Source: Candidatus Chryseobacterium colombiense (GTDB lineage Bacteria > Bacteroidota > Bacteroidia > Flavobacteriales > Weeksellaceae). From it: a stretch of 64,000 bases of DNA. Below, in pieces: positions 17,066-26,291 of this stretch. Below the pieces are notes generated by a model. That model saw only the letters and a list, made by a program, of their open reading frames with translations. It made no database searches and had not been told where the DNA came from. Location of the stretch: NCBI GenBank assembly GCA_029203185.1, contig CP119310.1, forward strand, positions 2,418,001 through 2,482,000. The letters run 5' to 3'. The position numbers and the translations under genes are program-made. Each line of letters begins with the position of its first letter. Positions within the stretch are counted from its first letter, which is position 1.

Positions 17066-18289
17066 CTAAACTTTTTTTCCATCAATATAAACACTTTCAG
17101 CTTGTAAGCTTCCCTGGTTATACAGAACATTTTGGAAATTACTGGTTTTAAAAGTTACAAAATCAGCTTTCTGATCCGCTGCTAACCTTCCTCTATCTTC
17201 TAAACCAAGTGCAAAAGCCGAACGGAATGTTATTCCGGCTAAAACTTCTGCTGTAGTAAGCTTTTCAAATGTTGCTAAAATAGAAGCTTGTGTAATCAGG
17301 TTTCCCATAGGAGCAGAACCAGGGTTCCAGTCACTTGCGATGGCTACAATTGCTCCTGCATCCAAGAGTTTTCTTGCGGGAGTAAATTTTTCTCCCAAGC
17401 CTAAACTTGCACCCGGTAAAGCTGTTGCCACAGTTTCTGACTGCGCCAAGAATTCAATATCTTCATCAATTGTTGCTTCCAGATGATCCGCAGATTTTGC
17501 CCCCACTTCCACTGCAATTCTTGAACTTCCGGGAGTGAACTGGTCTGCATGGACTGTAATTTCAAAACCTAAGTCTTTCGTTTTAAGTAAGAAATCTTTG
17601 CTTTCTTCAGGCTGAAATGCAGATTTTTCAATGAAAATATCGACGCGTTTCGCCAGATTTTCTTCTTTTACTTTAGGTAAAATTTCAGTTAAAATATATT
17701 GTAAATATTCTTGATTATTTCCTTCAAAATCTCTCGGTTTCAAATGTGCGGAAAGACAGGTAGGAACTAAAGTTACCTTCGTTTGTTCCTGAGCTTTTTT
17801 AATGATTCGAAGCATTTTCAATTCATTTTCGACATCTAATCCGTAACCACTTTTTACTTCAATGGTTGTGATTCCTAAAGAAACCAGAAAATCAATTCTT
17901 TCCAGTAAAGTTTTCAATAATTTCTCTTCTGAAGCATTTCTTGTATGCTGAACAGAGCTCCAGATTCCCCCTCCGCTTTCTGCAATTTCAAGATACGTTT
18001 TTCCTGCGTTACGCATCGCAAAATCATTCGCGCGGTTTCCCCCAAAGCAAATATGGGTATGAGAATCTACAAAAGCCGGAAGAACGATCTGTTCTCCTTC
18101 AACAGTTTCAATCTCTATATTTTGATTTTCCGATTTTAATGTTTCAAAATTTCCGATCTGATGGATTTTGTCATTATTGACTACAATACCTCCATCAGTA
18201 ATAATTTCAAGTTGCTCATCAGAAAGCTTTCCTCTTAAAGGAAGATTAGCAAGTGTTACAACCTGCTTGAAAGGACCAATAAGTTTCAT
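17066..18289 (-). CDS. hutI: Imidazolonepropionase
   Basis: A 407-residue amidohydrolase, the third enzyme of histidine degradation, opening imidazolone-propionate to formimidoyl-glutamate. Metal-binding motifs are VDSHTHICFGGNR (HxH near residue 78), VHADQFTPGSS, and SDWNPGSAPMGN with the final Asp. These are diagnostic of HutI. First gene of a hutI-hutG pair. hutU and hutH are not in the window, so the pathway is split between loci. Confidence 0.95.
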   Translation of the reverse strand: MKLIGPFKQVVTLANLPLRGKLSDEQLEIITDGGIVVNNDKIHQIGNFETLKSENQNIEIETVEGEQIVLPAFVDSHTHICFGGNRANDFAMRNAGKTYLEIAESGGGIWSSVQHTRNASEEKLLKTLLERIDFLVSLGITTIEVKSGYGLDVENELKMLRIIKKAQEQTKVTLVPTCLSAHLKPRDFEGNNQEYLQYILTEILPKVKEENLAKRVDIFIEKSAFQPEESKDFLLKTKDLGFEITVHADQFTPGSSRIAVEVGAKSADHLEATIDEDIEFLAQSETVATALPGASLGLGEKFTPARKLLDAGAIVAIASDWNPGSAPMGNLITQASILATFEKLTTAEVLAGITFRSAFALGLEDRGRLAADQKADFVTFKTSNFQNVLYNQGSLQAESVYIDGKKV

Positions 18290-18526
18290 TTATTTAGTTT
18301 AATGCTAATATTGGAAAAACAGTTGAACTCATGCTTTACAGGAATGCTAGAAAATATTCAATTACGATTCTATACTTCTAAAGCAACATCAACTTCTTTA
18401 TATCCAAAATTTTCTCTCTCAAAAATACTCAAAATATCTCTTCTGCTCAAATCTTAATTTTTCATCTGATCCAACCTTAATCTTAACCTCAATTTTCCTA
18501 TCTTTACGGTAAATGAAATTGAATTA

Positions 18527-19549
18527 ATGCCTGATTTTTTACACCCAGACAAAGACAATTACTCCCGTGAGGAGCTGATACAGGAAGAACAGATTCGTCC
18601 TCAAAGCTTTAAAGATTTTGCGGGACAAAGGAAAACTTTGGAAAATCTTGAAGTCTTCGTAACCGCTGCCAAGAAACGTGGCGGAGCACTCGACCATGTT
18701 TTATTGCATGGTCCTCCAGGTTTGGGAAAAACAACTTTAGCAAATATTATTGCCAACGAATTGGGAGTAAACTGCAAAATTACATCCGGTCCTGTACTGG
18801 ATAAACCCGGAAGTTTAGCCGGATTATTGACAAACCTTGAGGAAAATGATGTTCTTTTTATTGATGAAATTCACCGGTTGTCTCCTGTTGTAGAAGAATA
18901 CCTATATTCCGCGATGGAGGACTATAAAATCGATATCATGCTGGAAACCGGTCCTAATGCGAGAAGTGTTCAGATCGGCCTGAATCCTTTTACTTTGGTT
19001 GGTGCAACGACAAGAAGCGGAATGCTGACCAAACCGATGTTGGCAAGATTCGGAATTCAAAGCAGACTTGAATATTATACCATTGAACTCTTATCAATGA
19101 TCATCATCAGAAGTGCAAGAGTTTTGGGTGTGAAAATCTATGAAGATGCAGCGATTGAAATTGCAAGAAGAAGCCGTGGAACTCCAAGAATTGCCAATGC
19201 TCTATTGAGAAGAGTCCGTGATTTTGCTGAGATAAAAGGTAATGGTGAAATTGAAATTAACATCACCAAATATGCTCTTAATTCATTGAATGTAGATGAA
19301 TTCGGATTGGACGAAATGGATAATAAGATCATGCGTGTAATGATTGAGAATTTTAAAGGAAAGCCTGTAGGTATTTCCGCACTCGCTACCTCAATAGCCG
19401 AAAATCCTGAAACACTGGAAGAGGTTTATGAGCCCTTTTTAATTCAGGAGGGATTTATCATTAGAACTCCAAGAGGGCGCGAAGTGACTGAAAAAGCCTA
19501 TAAACATCTGAATATTGCAAGACCTAAAAATCCTGGGGAATTATTTTAA
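18527..19549 (+). CDS. ruvB: Holliday junction branch-migration helicase RuvB
   Basis: A 340-residue AAA+ ATPase. It starts with the linker IRPQSFKDFAGQ, Walker A is GPPGLGKTTLA, Walker B is FIDEIHRL, sensor 1 is GATTRSGML, the Arg finger follows in ARFGIQSRL, and the C-terminal winged helix ends RTPRGREVTEKAY. RuvB drives branch migration with RuvA and RuvC. It heads a tight four-gene operon: 3 bases to the next gene. A near-match -7 box (TATCTTTA, 18499-18506) precedes it. Confidence 0.97.
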   Translation: MPDFLHPDKDNYSREELIQEEQIRPQSFKDFAGQRKTLENLEVFVTAAKKRGGALDHVLLHGPPGLGKTTLANIIANELGVNCKITSGPVLDKPGSLAGLLTNLEENDVLFIDEIHRLSPVVEEYLYSAMEDYKIDIMLETGPNARSVQIGLNPFTLVGATTRSGMLTKPMLARFGIQSRLEYYTIELLSMIIIRSARVLGVKIYEDAAIEIARRSRGTPRIANALLRRVRDFAEIKGNGEIEINITKYALNSLNVDEFGLDEMDNKIMRVMIENFKGKPVGISALATSIAENPETLEEVYEPFLIQEGFIIRTPRGREVTEKAYKHLNIARPKNPGELF

Positions 19550-19552
19550 ATA

Positions 19553-20173
19553 ATGTTTATACCTAAATTATACAAAAGCGAAGATTACAATCTGATGAAA
19601 GAAATTATCCGAGAGCATTCTTTTGCTTTATTAATTTCTTCCGTGGATAAAATTCGTGCCACCCATTCTATGATGATGCTGAATGAAGATGACACAGAAA
19701 ATGTTTATATTGAAACTCATATTTCAAAAGCCAATCCACAAGCAAAAATACTAAAAAACGGAGATGAAGTTCTTTGCGATTTTTTAGGAGCGCATGTCTA
19801 TGTTTCAAGCAGCTGGTATGACCATGTGAATGTTTCGACCTGGAATTATGAAGCCGTGCAAATCTATGGAAAAGTCGAACTGATGACCCCGAAAGAGCTG
19901 TATGATCATTTAGATAAACTGACTTCAAAATACGAGATGTTTCAGCAATGCCCGATGATGGTAGAAAATATGGGAAAAGAATTTGTTGAAAAAGAGATGA
20001 AAGGGGCTTTCGGATTAAAAATTATTCCTACCGAAATTTTCATTAAACAGAAGCTTTCTCAAAACAGAAAAGAGAATGATTTTAAAAATATCATTTCAAA
20101 TCTTGAAAACAGCGATGAAAACGGAAAAAAGATTGCTGAGAAAATGAAACTGTTAAAAAATAATACATTATAA
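19553..20173 (+). CDS. PaiB-like FMN-binding split-barrel protein
   Basis: A 206-residue protein of the PaiB family (FMN-binding negative transcriptional regulator). Visible features are the start MFIPKLYKSEDYNLMKEII, the FMN-barrel strand ALLISSVDKIRATHSMMMLN, FLGAHVYVSSSWY, and VSTWNYEAVQIYGKVE. Despite the family name, many members probably act as flavin-dependent enzymes, and no DNA-binding motif is obvious here. It is tightly linked to ruvB (3 bases) and to the hydrolase gene (13 bases). Confidence 0.82.
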   Translation: MFIPKLYKSEDYNLMKEIIREHSFALLISSVDKIRATHSMMMLNEDDTENVYIETHISKANPQAKILKNGDEVLCDFLGAHVYVSSSWYDHVNVSTWNYEAVQIYGKVELMTPKELYDHLDKLTSKYEMFQQCPMMVENMGKEFVEKEMKGAFGLKIIPTEIFIKQKLSQNRKENDFKNIISNLENSDENGKKIAEKMKLLKNNTL

Positions 20174-20186
20174 AACTTAATATTAT

Positions 20187-21053
20187 ATGAAACTATATCC
20201 AATACAGTGTGGAAAATTTAAATTAGATGGCGGAGCCATGTTTGGAGTCGTCCCAAAGAGTTTGTGGGAAAAGACGAATCCTGCAGACGAAAAAAACCTA
20301 ATCGAGCTTGGAACACGCTCACTTCTTGTAGAAGACGGAAAGAAATTAATTTTAATTGATTGCGGTCTTGGAAACAAACAGGATGAAAAGTTCTTCGGGC
20401 ATTATTCTCTTTGGGGAGATGATCATTTAGATAAAAATTTAAAAAAATATGGTTTCGTAAGGGAAGATATCACAGATGTTTTTTTAACCCATCTTCATTT
20501 CGATCATTGTGGTGGAGCTATCGAATGGAACGATGACAAAACAGGTTACAGACCTGCTTTTAAAAATGCACATTTCTGGACCAATGAAAATCACTGGCAA
20601 TGGGCAACAGAACCTAACGCAAGAGAAAAAGCAAGTTTTTTAAAGGAAAACATTATCCCGATGCAGGAAAGCGGACAGCTGAATTTTTTACCGCTTCCAA
20701 CCACCGGAAATTACGGCTTTGCACCCGACTTGAAAATGGATGTCATATTTGTTGATGGTCACACAGAAAAACAAATGTTGCCTGTGATTCAATATCAGGA
20801 TAAAACAATAGTTTTTGCTGCTGATTTGATTCCTACAGTTGGACATATCAATCTGGTGTATGTAATGGGATATGATACAAGACCTCTTTTAACACTAGAA
20901 GAGAAAGGAAAATTCCTGAAGCAATGCGTAGATAATGAATATTTGTTATTTTTTGAACATGATGCCCATAATGAATTGGCAAGTCTTAAAATGACGGAAA
21001 AAGGAGTAAGACTAGACGAGACTTTTAGTTTTAATGATGTTTTTGGATATTAA
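20187..21053 (+). CDS. Metallo-beta-lactamase-fold hydrolase
   Basis: A 288-residue cytoplasmic protein (no signal peptide). The zinc motif is LTHLHFDHCGG (HxHxDH, about residues 99-106), followed by VDGHTEKQM, FAADLIPT and FFEHDAHNELA with the later ligands. The arrangement resembles quorum-quenching lactonases and related MBL hydrolases. The true substrate is unknown, and lactonase activity should not be assumed. Third gene of the ruvB operon. Confidence 0.85.
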   Translation: MKLYPIQCGKFKLDGGAMFGVVPKSLWEKTNPADEKNLIELGTRSLLVEDGKKLILIDCGLGNKQDEKFFGHYSLWGDDHLDKNLKKYGFVREDITDVFLTHLHFDHCGGAIEWNDDKTGYRPAFKNAHFWTNENHWQWATEPNAREKASFLKENIIPMQESGQLNFLPLPTTGNYGFAPDLKMDVIFVDGHTEKQMLPVIQYQDKTIVFAADLIPTVGHINLVYVMGYDTRPLLTLEEKGKFLKQCVDNEYLLFFEHDAHNELASLKMTEKGVRLDETFSFNDVFGY

Positions 21054-21062
21054 TTTTTAAGT

Positions 21063-21698
21063 ATGGAAGAATTACAGTCAGAAACTCAAAAAGCAGAACC
21101 AGAACCGTTATCTACCCCGAAAATAATAGGATTAACAGGAGGAATCGGATCAGGAAAAACCACTGTTGCAAAATTCATTGAAGAGTTCGGATTTCCAGTT
21201 TATTATTCAGATGACAGGGCAAAAGATATTGTAAACGACAATGATGACTTGAAGGAAAAAATTAAAACCCTTTTAGGTGATGAAGCCTATGATGAAAACG
21301 GACTTTACAATAGAAAATTCGTTGCTGAAAAAGTTTTTAATAATAAAGATCTACTCCACAGCCTAAATGAAATTATTCATCCTGCTGTCCGGATCGATTT
21401 TGAAGAATGGGTGAAAAGACAGACCAAATATCTTGTTTTTAAAGAGACAGCGTTGTTATTTGAATTAAAATTAAACAGGCAATGTTATCAATCTGTTTTA
21501 GTAACTGCCGAAGACAACATCCGGGCTAAAAGAGTAATGGACAGGGACGGAAAAACCTATCGGGAAGTAGAAGCTGTCATGGAAAAACAAATGCCGGAAA
21601 AAGACAAAATAAAGCTGGCCGATCATATCATCTATAATAATACAAACCTGGATGATCTGAAGGAACAAACAGAAAAAATCATTTTTGATATTGAATAA
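21063..21698 (+). CDS. coaE: Dephospho-CoA kinase
   Basis: A 211-residue kinase that phosphorylates the ribose 3' position of dephospho-CoA, the final step of coenzyme A synthesis. The P-loop is GLTGGIGSGKTTVAKF, with an unusual leader of about 18 residues rich in Glu before it. SDDRAKDIV, NEIIHPAVR and FKETALLFE are CoaE hallmarks. It ends the ruvB operon, 9 bases after the hydrolase gene, and is followed by a terminator. Confidence 0.95.
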   Translation: MEELQSETQKAEPEPLSTPKIIGLTGGIGSGKTTVAKFIEEFGFPVYYSDDRAKDIVNDNDDLKEKIKTLLGDEAYDENGLYNRKFVAEKVFNNKDLLHSLNEIIHPAVRIDFEEWVKRQTKYLVFKETALLFELKLNRQCYQSVLVTAEDNIRAKRVMDRDGKTYREVEAVMEKQMPEKDKIKLADHIIYNNTNLDDLKEQTEKIIFDIE

Positions 21699-21703
21699 AA
21701 TAC

Positions 21704-21737
21704 AGCTCGTTGGAATTTTTTCAACGAGTTTTTTTGT
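21704..21737 (+). terminator. Terminator after coaE
   Basis: Hairpin CTCGTTGGA / TCAACGAG with a T-rich loop and a long T tract. Confidence 0.85.
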
Positions 21738-21755
21738 CTTTATTTATCTACGAAT

Positions 21756-21795
21756 AAAAAAATCAGCTCCCATTTCTGAGAGCTGATTCTATTTT
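21756..21795 (-). terminator. Terminator of the 1319-residue T9SS cargo gene
   Basis: AATCAGCTC / GAGCTGATT (21761-21769, 21780-21788) with a T run on the minus strand. The same stem recurs after the two paralogous genes. Confidence 0.85.
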
Positions 21796-21816
21796 AAAGT
21801 AATCAGTTATGATTTC

Positions 21817-24800
21817 TTATTCCTTGATGAATTTCTTCTGTACCGAAGTTGAACCATCCTGAATATCGATCACATACATTCCGTTGATTAATGCATGAAC
21901 ATCTACCTTGTTGTTTAAGATAATTCCACTTGTGATCAGCTGTCCTGCAGCACTATATATTTTATAATTAGCTCTCTTGCTGATATTCTTAACATTCAAT
22001 ACTGTGCTTACCGGGTTAGGGTAAATTAAGATATCATTCTGATTCAACAGATTAGTAGCTGGTTTCTTAGTGATTCTTACCGTGTAATCTTCCACTTCCC
22101 CATTGTCAAAGTTGGTACAGTTTACAGGAATTCCTCCTTTCATTAAAGCTACTCTCATCACCACATACGTATAGTCTACATTGCTTACAAAAGCATCTGA
22201 TGGTACACTGAATATTGTCGTTGCTGTTGCTGCAGTATTTGGCCCGGATACTAAGATTCTTTCATTGATATCAAATTCTCCGTTTCTGTCGAAGTCGATC
22301 CATGCTACAACTCCTGCATCTGCGGTTACCACTTTATCAATTGTCAACTGGTTGTTTACTGATCCTTGGATCAATTCGATCTGAGCAGTAGGAACAGCCG
22401 TATAATCAGTATATGTTGAAGCTGCAGAAGTATTTACCATCTGTGGTTTACCATTAGGAAGCACAGTTACTTTGGAAATATATTCTCCTGATGTATTATT
22501 AGCTCCCATCTGACAGTAGATCACCGTTGGAGTGGTAAAATAGTACGGTAACGTGAAATTACCAGGAGTACCACTACAAATATTAGCTACCTCCATTTCA
22601 TATTTAGTAAGCTCCGTTAAACCGGTAAGAGTATAAATATTATTCGTTACCTGAACATTAGTCCATCCTGGAATTCCTACTTTTCTGTATCTCAATACAT
22701 ATTTACCTGTTGCATCCGGTCCTAGATAAGGATCCCACTGAACTTTAGCACTTGTTGGTTTTAACTCAAGAATGGTTAATCCCGGAGGCGCAATAACACA
22801 AGTTCTTTCAGTTGTAAATCTTGCTAAGCTAGACCATGGATTAGGTGTCGTTGAATTAACACATGTGCTTCTTACCTGAACCTCATACTGTGTATATGGA
22901 TCTAAGCCCGAAAGCAGATATGTACTTGCCGGTGGATTTGGTAAGTTAATTGGCAGAGACCAAGTTCCTCCTACTTTTCTCCATTGCATTTGGTAAGTTG
23001 CACTCGCAACTAACGGCGACCAATTCACAATTGCCGAAGTAGACGTAATATTGGTGAACGTTACATTCGGTGGAGTCGGATCACATTTTGTAGTAAATTC
23101 ATTGTGGGAATAGGTTCCTACATTCACCGTATTACAAACCGCTGCTACTTCCACTTCGTATAATGTTGCAGGAGTTAATCCTGTAAGAGGAAAAGGTGGT
23201 TGGTTAGCCGCTGTTACTGCCGGGACATCAATTGGACCTGATACTGGTAGCCATTGAGTGGAACCAACCGGACGGTATCTTACTTTATAAGAAGCTCCTC
23301 CAATATCCTGTGGCCAGGTAATTGTTGCTGAATTATGCGTAATAGAAGCCGGAGTTACGGTAACGACAGGTGTAGCCGTGCTACATACTCTCAATACAAT
23401 ATTATCGACCGCCATTGGTGGCTGCGTTCCTCCTGAAGTATCGTTTCTCCATTCGAATACCAAACGCATAGTAGTACCTGCATAATTCGTAAGATTCAAG
23501 TTTGAATTGGAATAATTACTCCAAGTCCCATTTAAATTATACTGTCCTACCTGAACTCTTCCCGGTGCTCCAGGTGTTCCTGTTGCAGCTGTAATCTGAA
23601 CTCCCGATGTAGGCATAAAACTTGACGGTACTAACCATACTCTTAAGTAATCATAAGCACTTTCCCCTTGTCCTTTCCAGTCAAAAGAGAAAGAAGCCAA
23701 AGTGGTTCCATTAGGAATCTCTATATCTCTATACGCCTGTACTACACTTCCTGCAGTAATGGTATAAGCATTTGTTACCCCATTATCATTGGTAATATAG
23801 ATAGACTTTCCTGTATTTCCGGTTGCAGCACCATAGAACCATTTATTGGTTTGAGTTCCATTAATTAAACCTAAATCATTTGCTGTTTCAAAATTCTGAA
23901 TATAAGGAAGCTGAGCCGGAATCTGCGTGGTCATAACAGAAACTACGTCAGATAAATCACTTTGATCTGTAGAGCTACATAATGCTTTTACCCATATATA
24001 GTAGGTCGTACTTTGTGCAAGTCCTGGAATTGTATATCCTGTACTTCCGCCTGGAATTCCTGTAATATTAGGTGTCGGAGGCGGTGTAGTTGTAGTACTG
24101 TAATATATTTGATATCCTCCTGCAGGCGCAGTAGCCGGTGGTGTCCAAGAAATTGTCGCAGTAGATGACGTTGAGCTAACTACTGTTACTCCTAATGGTT
24201 CAATACATGTAGGAGCTACTCTTAATTTAAAATCATCAACTCCTAAATACCAAGGAGAGCTAGTAGCAGTTACATTAGTCCCAAAATAGTATGTTCCGGA
24301 TGTTGCTGGAGTATAATATACTTTATACTTAACATAACCTGGCGTATCCTGAGTAGCTGTTATAAATGTTCCTAAATTGGTTGCCCCTGTAGTAGAAGTC
24401 GCAGAATTCACCAATACATTACCTGTAAATCCTTGGTAAGAAGAGCCTTGCCCTCCTGTGTTATAATAGAATGAAAACTCATAGGCTGTACCTGCTGTTA
24501 ATGCAAATCCGGGTGTCCATAATTGGCTTGCCGTGGTATTACCATATTGAATCCTCATATAATTCGGAGTAGATCTAGGTACATTATATGTTGTAGAAGC
24601 CGTATTAGAAGAAGTCCACGCATTAGTACCTGTTACTTGTTTCCAGCAAGAAGGAACAATCCCTGAACCAATACTTGACATAGAATCAAAATTCTCAGTC
24701 CATGGTAAAGCAGTTATAGCTGCACATGGTGTTGTAAAGGATATAGACGTCCAACCACTTTGATCTGTTCCACTACATCTGGATCTTACCCATACATAAT

Positions 24801-25776
24801 ATGTTGTATTGGGAGACAGTGGTGAAAGTGTTACAGAAGTTCCTGTAAATACCATTTGTGATGGTGTCGTTGAAGATGTTGGCGCTGTTGTAGAAGTAGT
24901 ATAATAAATATCATATCCACTTCCCGGAGCTGACGATGGAGCGGTCCAGCTAACTGATCCACTTGTAGCGGTTATTGCTGATGACGTTAAATTCGTAGGC
25001 GCAAAGCAAGTTGGCGGCGTCCAAGTATAAGTCAATCCGTCCGTTGGCATTCCAGGTGTAGCAGCAGTCGTATTAAATGACTGAGTACTGCTATTTGTTG
25101 TACCCGCAGTAGCATTTGAGTAAAGAACTGAAGTTGAATTAGTTCTATTATTAAAATCTGCATTGGATGTACCTCTAAGCCCAACTTGTCTGGTCCCACT
25201 AGCAGATGTACTTCCTACAAGATAAGATCCTCCCTTATAAACTACAGCAATTGTATTGGTAGTTTCTCTTAATCGGATCTGAAAGGAAAAAGAATAAGCA
25301 CTTGTAGTCGTCGTCGTGTAAGCAGGTCTGAAATCAGCCCACTGAACGACTACTTCCCTGTTTGGAGCTGTTCCTACAACTTTCCAACTGATGCTACCTG
25401 TAGCACCACCAAGGTTGAATACTGAATTAAGATCTCCACCAAATGCAGAAACAGCACCAGAATAGGCTGTTGTACTGGAAATAGGAGAATATTCAGATGT
25501 TGACGGAGCTGTTGTTCCAAAGGTTAAGAAACCATTTGTTGAAACATTTAATGATGAATAATTAACGCCATTAAAAGAAAAATTAAATGGAATGGTTACC
25601 GGATAGACATTGTTATCCAATGACCCCGCAAGTGTATTTGCCGTTGCAGCTTCTAAAACAGTAGGCGCTGTTAAAGCCGTGTAAGTTCCAGATGACTTCA
25701 CAAAACTGTAAGAACTCACCTGTGCATTACCCATAAATGCAATTGCAAATGAAAAAAGTAGTAAAATCTTCTTCAT
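21817..25776 (-). CDS. Giant T9SS-exported multidomain protein (fibronectin III / jelly-roll / GEVED), paralog 1
   Basis: A 1319-residue secreted protein. Signal peptide 1-19 (ends GNAQ), then an N-terminal beta domain unique among the three paralogs (about 20-255, FNFSFNGVNYSSLNVSTNGF). This is followed by fibronectin III at about 257-350, a cleaved-adhesin-like jelly roll at 352-522 (LPWTENFDS ... WYLGVDDF), fibronectin III at 523-617, and a second jelly roll at 620-798. Three more fibronectin III domains (about 800-1080), a GEVED domain (1085-1240; EF-hand-like DFDRNGEFDINE, then GEVEDY) and a T9SS type A sorting signal (from ILIYPNPVSTVLNV to KKFIKE) complete it. Probably a surface adhesin or carbohydrate-binding protein; no catalytic motif is seen. 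Own promoter and terminator. Confidence 0.88.
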   Translation of the reverse strand: MKKILLLFSFAIAFMGNAQVSSYSFVKSSGTYTALTAPTVLEAATANTLAGSLDNNVYPVTIPFNFSFNGVNYSSLNVSTNGFLTFGTTAPSTSEYSPISSTTAYSGAVSAFGGDLNSVFNLGGATGSISWKVVGTAPNREVVVQWADFRPAYTTTTTSAYSFSFQIRLRETTNTIAVVYKGGSYLVGSTSASGTRQVGLRGTSNADFNNRTNSTSVLYSNATAGTTNSSTQSFNTTAATPGMPTDGLTYTWTPPTCFAPTNLTSSAITATSGSVSWTAPSSAPGSGYDIYYTTSTTAPTSSTTPSQMVFTGTSVTLSPLSPNTTYYVWVRSRCSGTDQSGWTSISFTTPCAAITALPWTENFDSMSSIGSGIVPSCWKQVTGTNAWTSSNTASTTYNVPRSTPNYMRIQYGNTTASQLWTPGFALTAGTAYEFSFYYNTGGQGSSYQGFTGNVLVNSATSTTGATNLGTFITATQDTPGYVKYKVYYTPATSGTYYFGTNVTATSSPWYLGVDDFKLRVAPTCIEPLGVTVVSSTSSTATISWTPPATAPAGGYQIYYSTTTTPPPTPNITGIPGGSTGYTIPGLAQSTTYYIWVKALCSSTDQSDLSDVVSVMTTQIPAQLPYIQNFETANDLGLINGTQTNKWFYGAATGNTGKSIYITNDNGVTNAYTITAGSVVQAYRDIEIPNGTTLASFSFDWKGQGESAYDYLRVWLVPSSFMPTSGVQITAATGTPGAPGRVQVGQYNLNGTWSNYSNSNLNLTNYAGTTMRLVFEWRNDTSGGTQPPMAVDNIVLRVCSTATPVVTVTPASITHNSATITWPQDIGGASYKVRYRPVGSTQWLPVSGPIDVPAVTAANQPPFPLTGLTPATLYEVEVAAVCNTVNVGTYSHNEFTTKCDPTPPNVTFTNITSTSAIVNWSPLVASATYQMQWRKVGGTWSLPINLPNPPASTYLLSGLDPYTQYEVQVRSTCVNSTTPNPWSSLARFTTERTCVIAPPGLTILELKPTSAKVQWDPYLGPDATGKYVLRYRKVGIPGWTNVQVTNNIYTLTGLTELTKYEMEVANICSGTPGNFTLPYYFTTPTVIYCQMGANNTSGEYISKVTVLPNGKPQMVNTSAASTYTDYTAVPTAQIELIQGSVNNQLTIDKVVTADAGVVAWIDFDRNGEFDINERILVSGPNTAATATTIFSVPSDAFVSNVDYTYVVMRVALMKGGIPVNCTNFDNGEVEDYTVRITKKPATNLLNQNDILIYPNPVSTVLNVKNISKRANYKIYSAAGQLITSGIILNNKVDVHALINGMYVIDIQDGSTSVQKKFIKE

Positions 25777-25948
25777 ATCATCAAAATATTAAATCCATTA
25801 TTAGGATTTTGAGCATTATACATAAATTAAATTAGAATTAAATTGAATGGTCTTAAAAATATGATTAACGTTTAAAACCTTAAGTTATTATAGAAAATAG
25901 TAAAATGTAAAAATTTTTATCATAGGCTTCATTATTTTAAATTGGTTG

Positions 25949-25956
25949 CAAAACTA
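25949..25956 (-). promoter_or_regulatory. Candidate -7 box of paralog 1
   Basis: TAGTTTTG on the minus strand, about 173 bases upstream of the ATG, implying a long 5' leader. Confidence 0.45.
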
Positions 25957-26227
25957 ATACTTTTATCTCACAAATACCTTACCCTTATTTATTTTAAATA
26001 AATAACACCAATTTTCATTTTTTATTGGAAATAAATAAAAACCAAAAAAAAGATTTAAATTTTAAGAACTACAATATTTATCTATCAAATATCCATTAAA
26101 TCAGTCATATTGAAACAAAAAAAATAATTCCTGTCAAAAAACTTCATTTTTTCCTCCATCAAATCTTAATACTATTATGCATAAAATATTCATTCTTACA
26201 TATTACAATCGGTAACATATTTATAAT

Positions 26228-26266
26228 AAAAAATCAGCTCTCATTTCTGAGAGCTGATTCTATTTA
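26228..26266 (-). terminator. Terminator of the 1498-residue T9SS cargo gene
   Basis: Perfect 12-base stem AATCAGCTCTCA / TGAGAGCTGATT (26232-26243, 26248-26259) with a 4-base loop and a T run on the minus strand. Confidence 0.9.
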
Positions 26267-26291
26267 AAAAGTAATCAATTATAGTAATTTC

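Larger units (their letters stand above)
25777..26291. other. Intergenic region between paralogs 1 and 2
   Basis: About 515 AT-rich bases. They hold a minus-strand -7 box at 25956-25949 with a long leader for paralog 1, and the terminator of paralog 2 at 26228-26266. No ORF is supported in between. Confidence 0.55.

Noticed and set aside
20187..21053. Quorum-quenching lactonase
   Set aside because: The HxHxDH motif only shows the metallo-beta-lactamase fold; nothing in the neighbourhood (ruvB, coaE) supports a quorum role.
22181..22384. A 67-residue antisense ORF repeated at 26656-26859 and 31657-31860 with nearly the same sequence
   Set aside because: It lies opposite the duplicated GEVED-coding stretch of the three paralogs; its conservation follows from the sense-strand conservation.
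25777..26291. Riboswitch or other structured RNA in the long intergenic gaps of the cargo region
   Set aside because: Only terminators and promoter-like boxes are visible; no known riboswitch motif was recognised in these AT-rich stretches.
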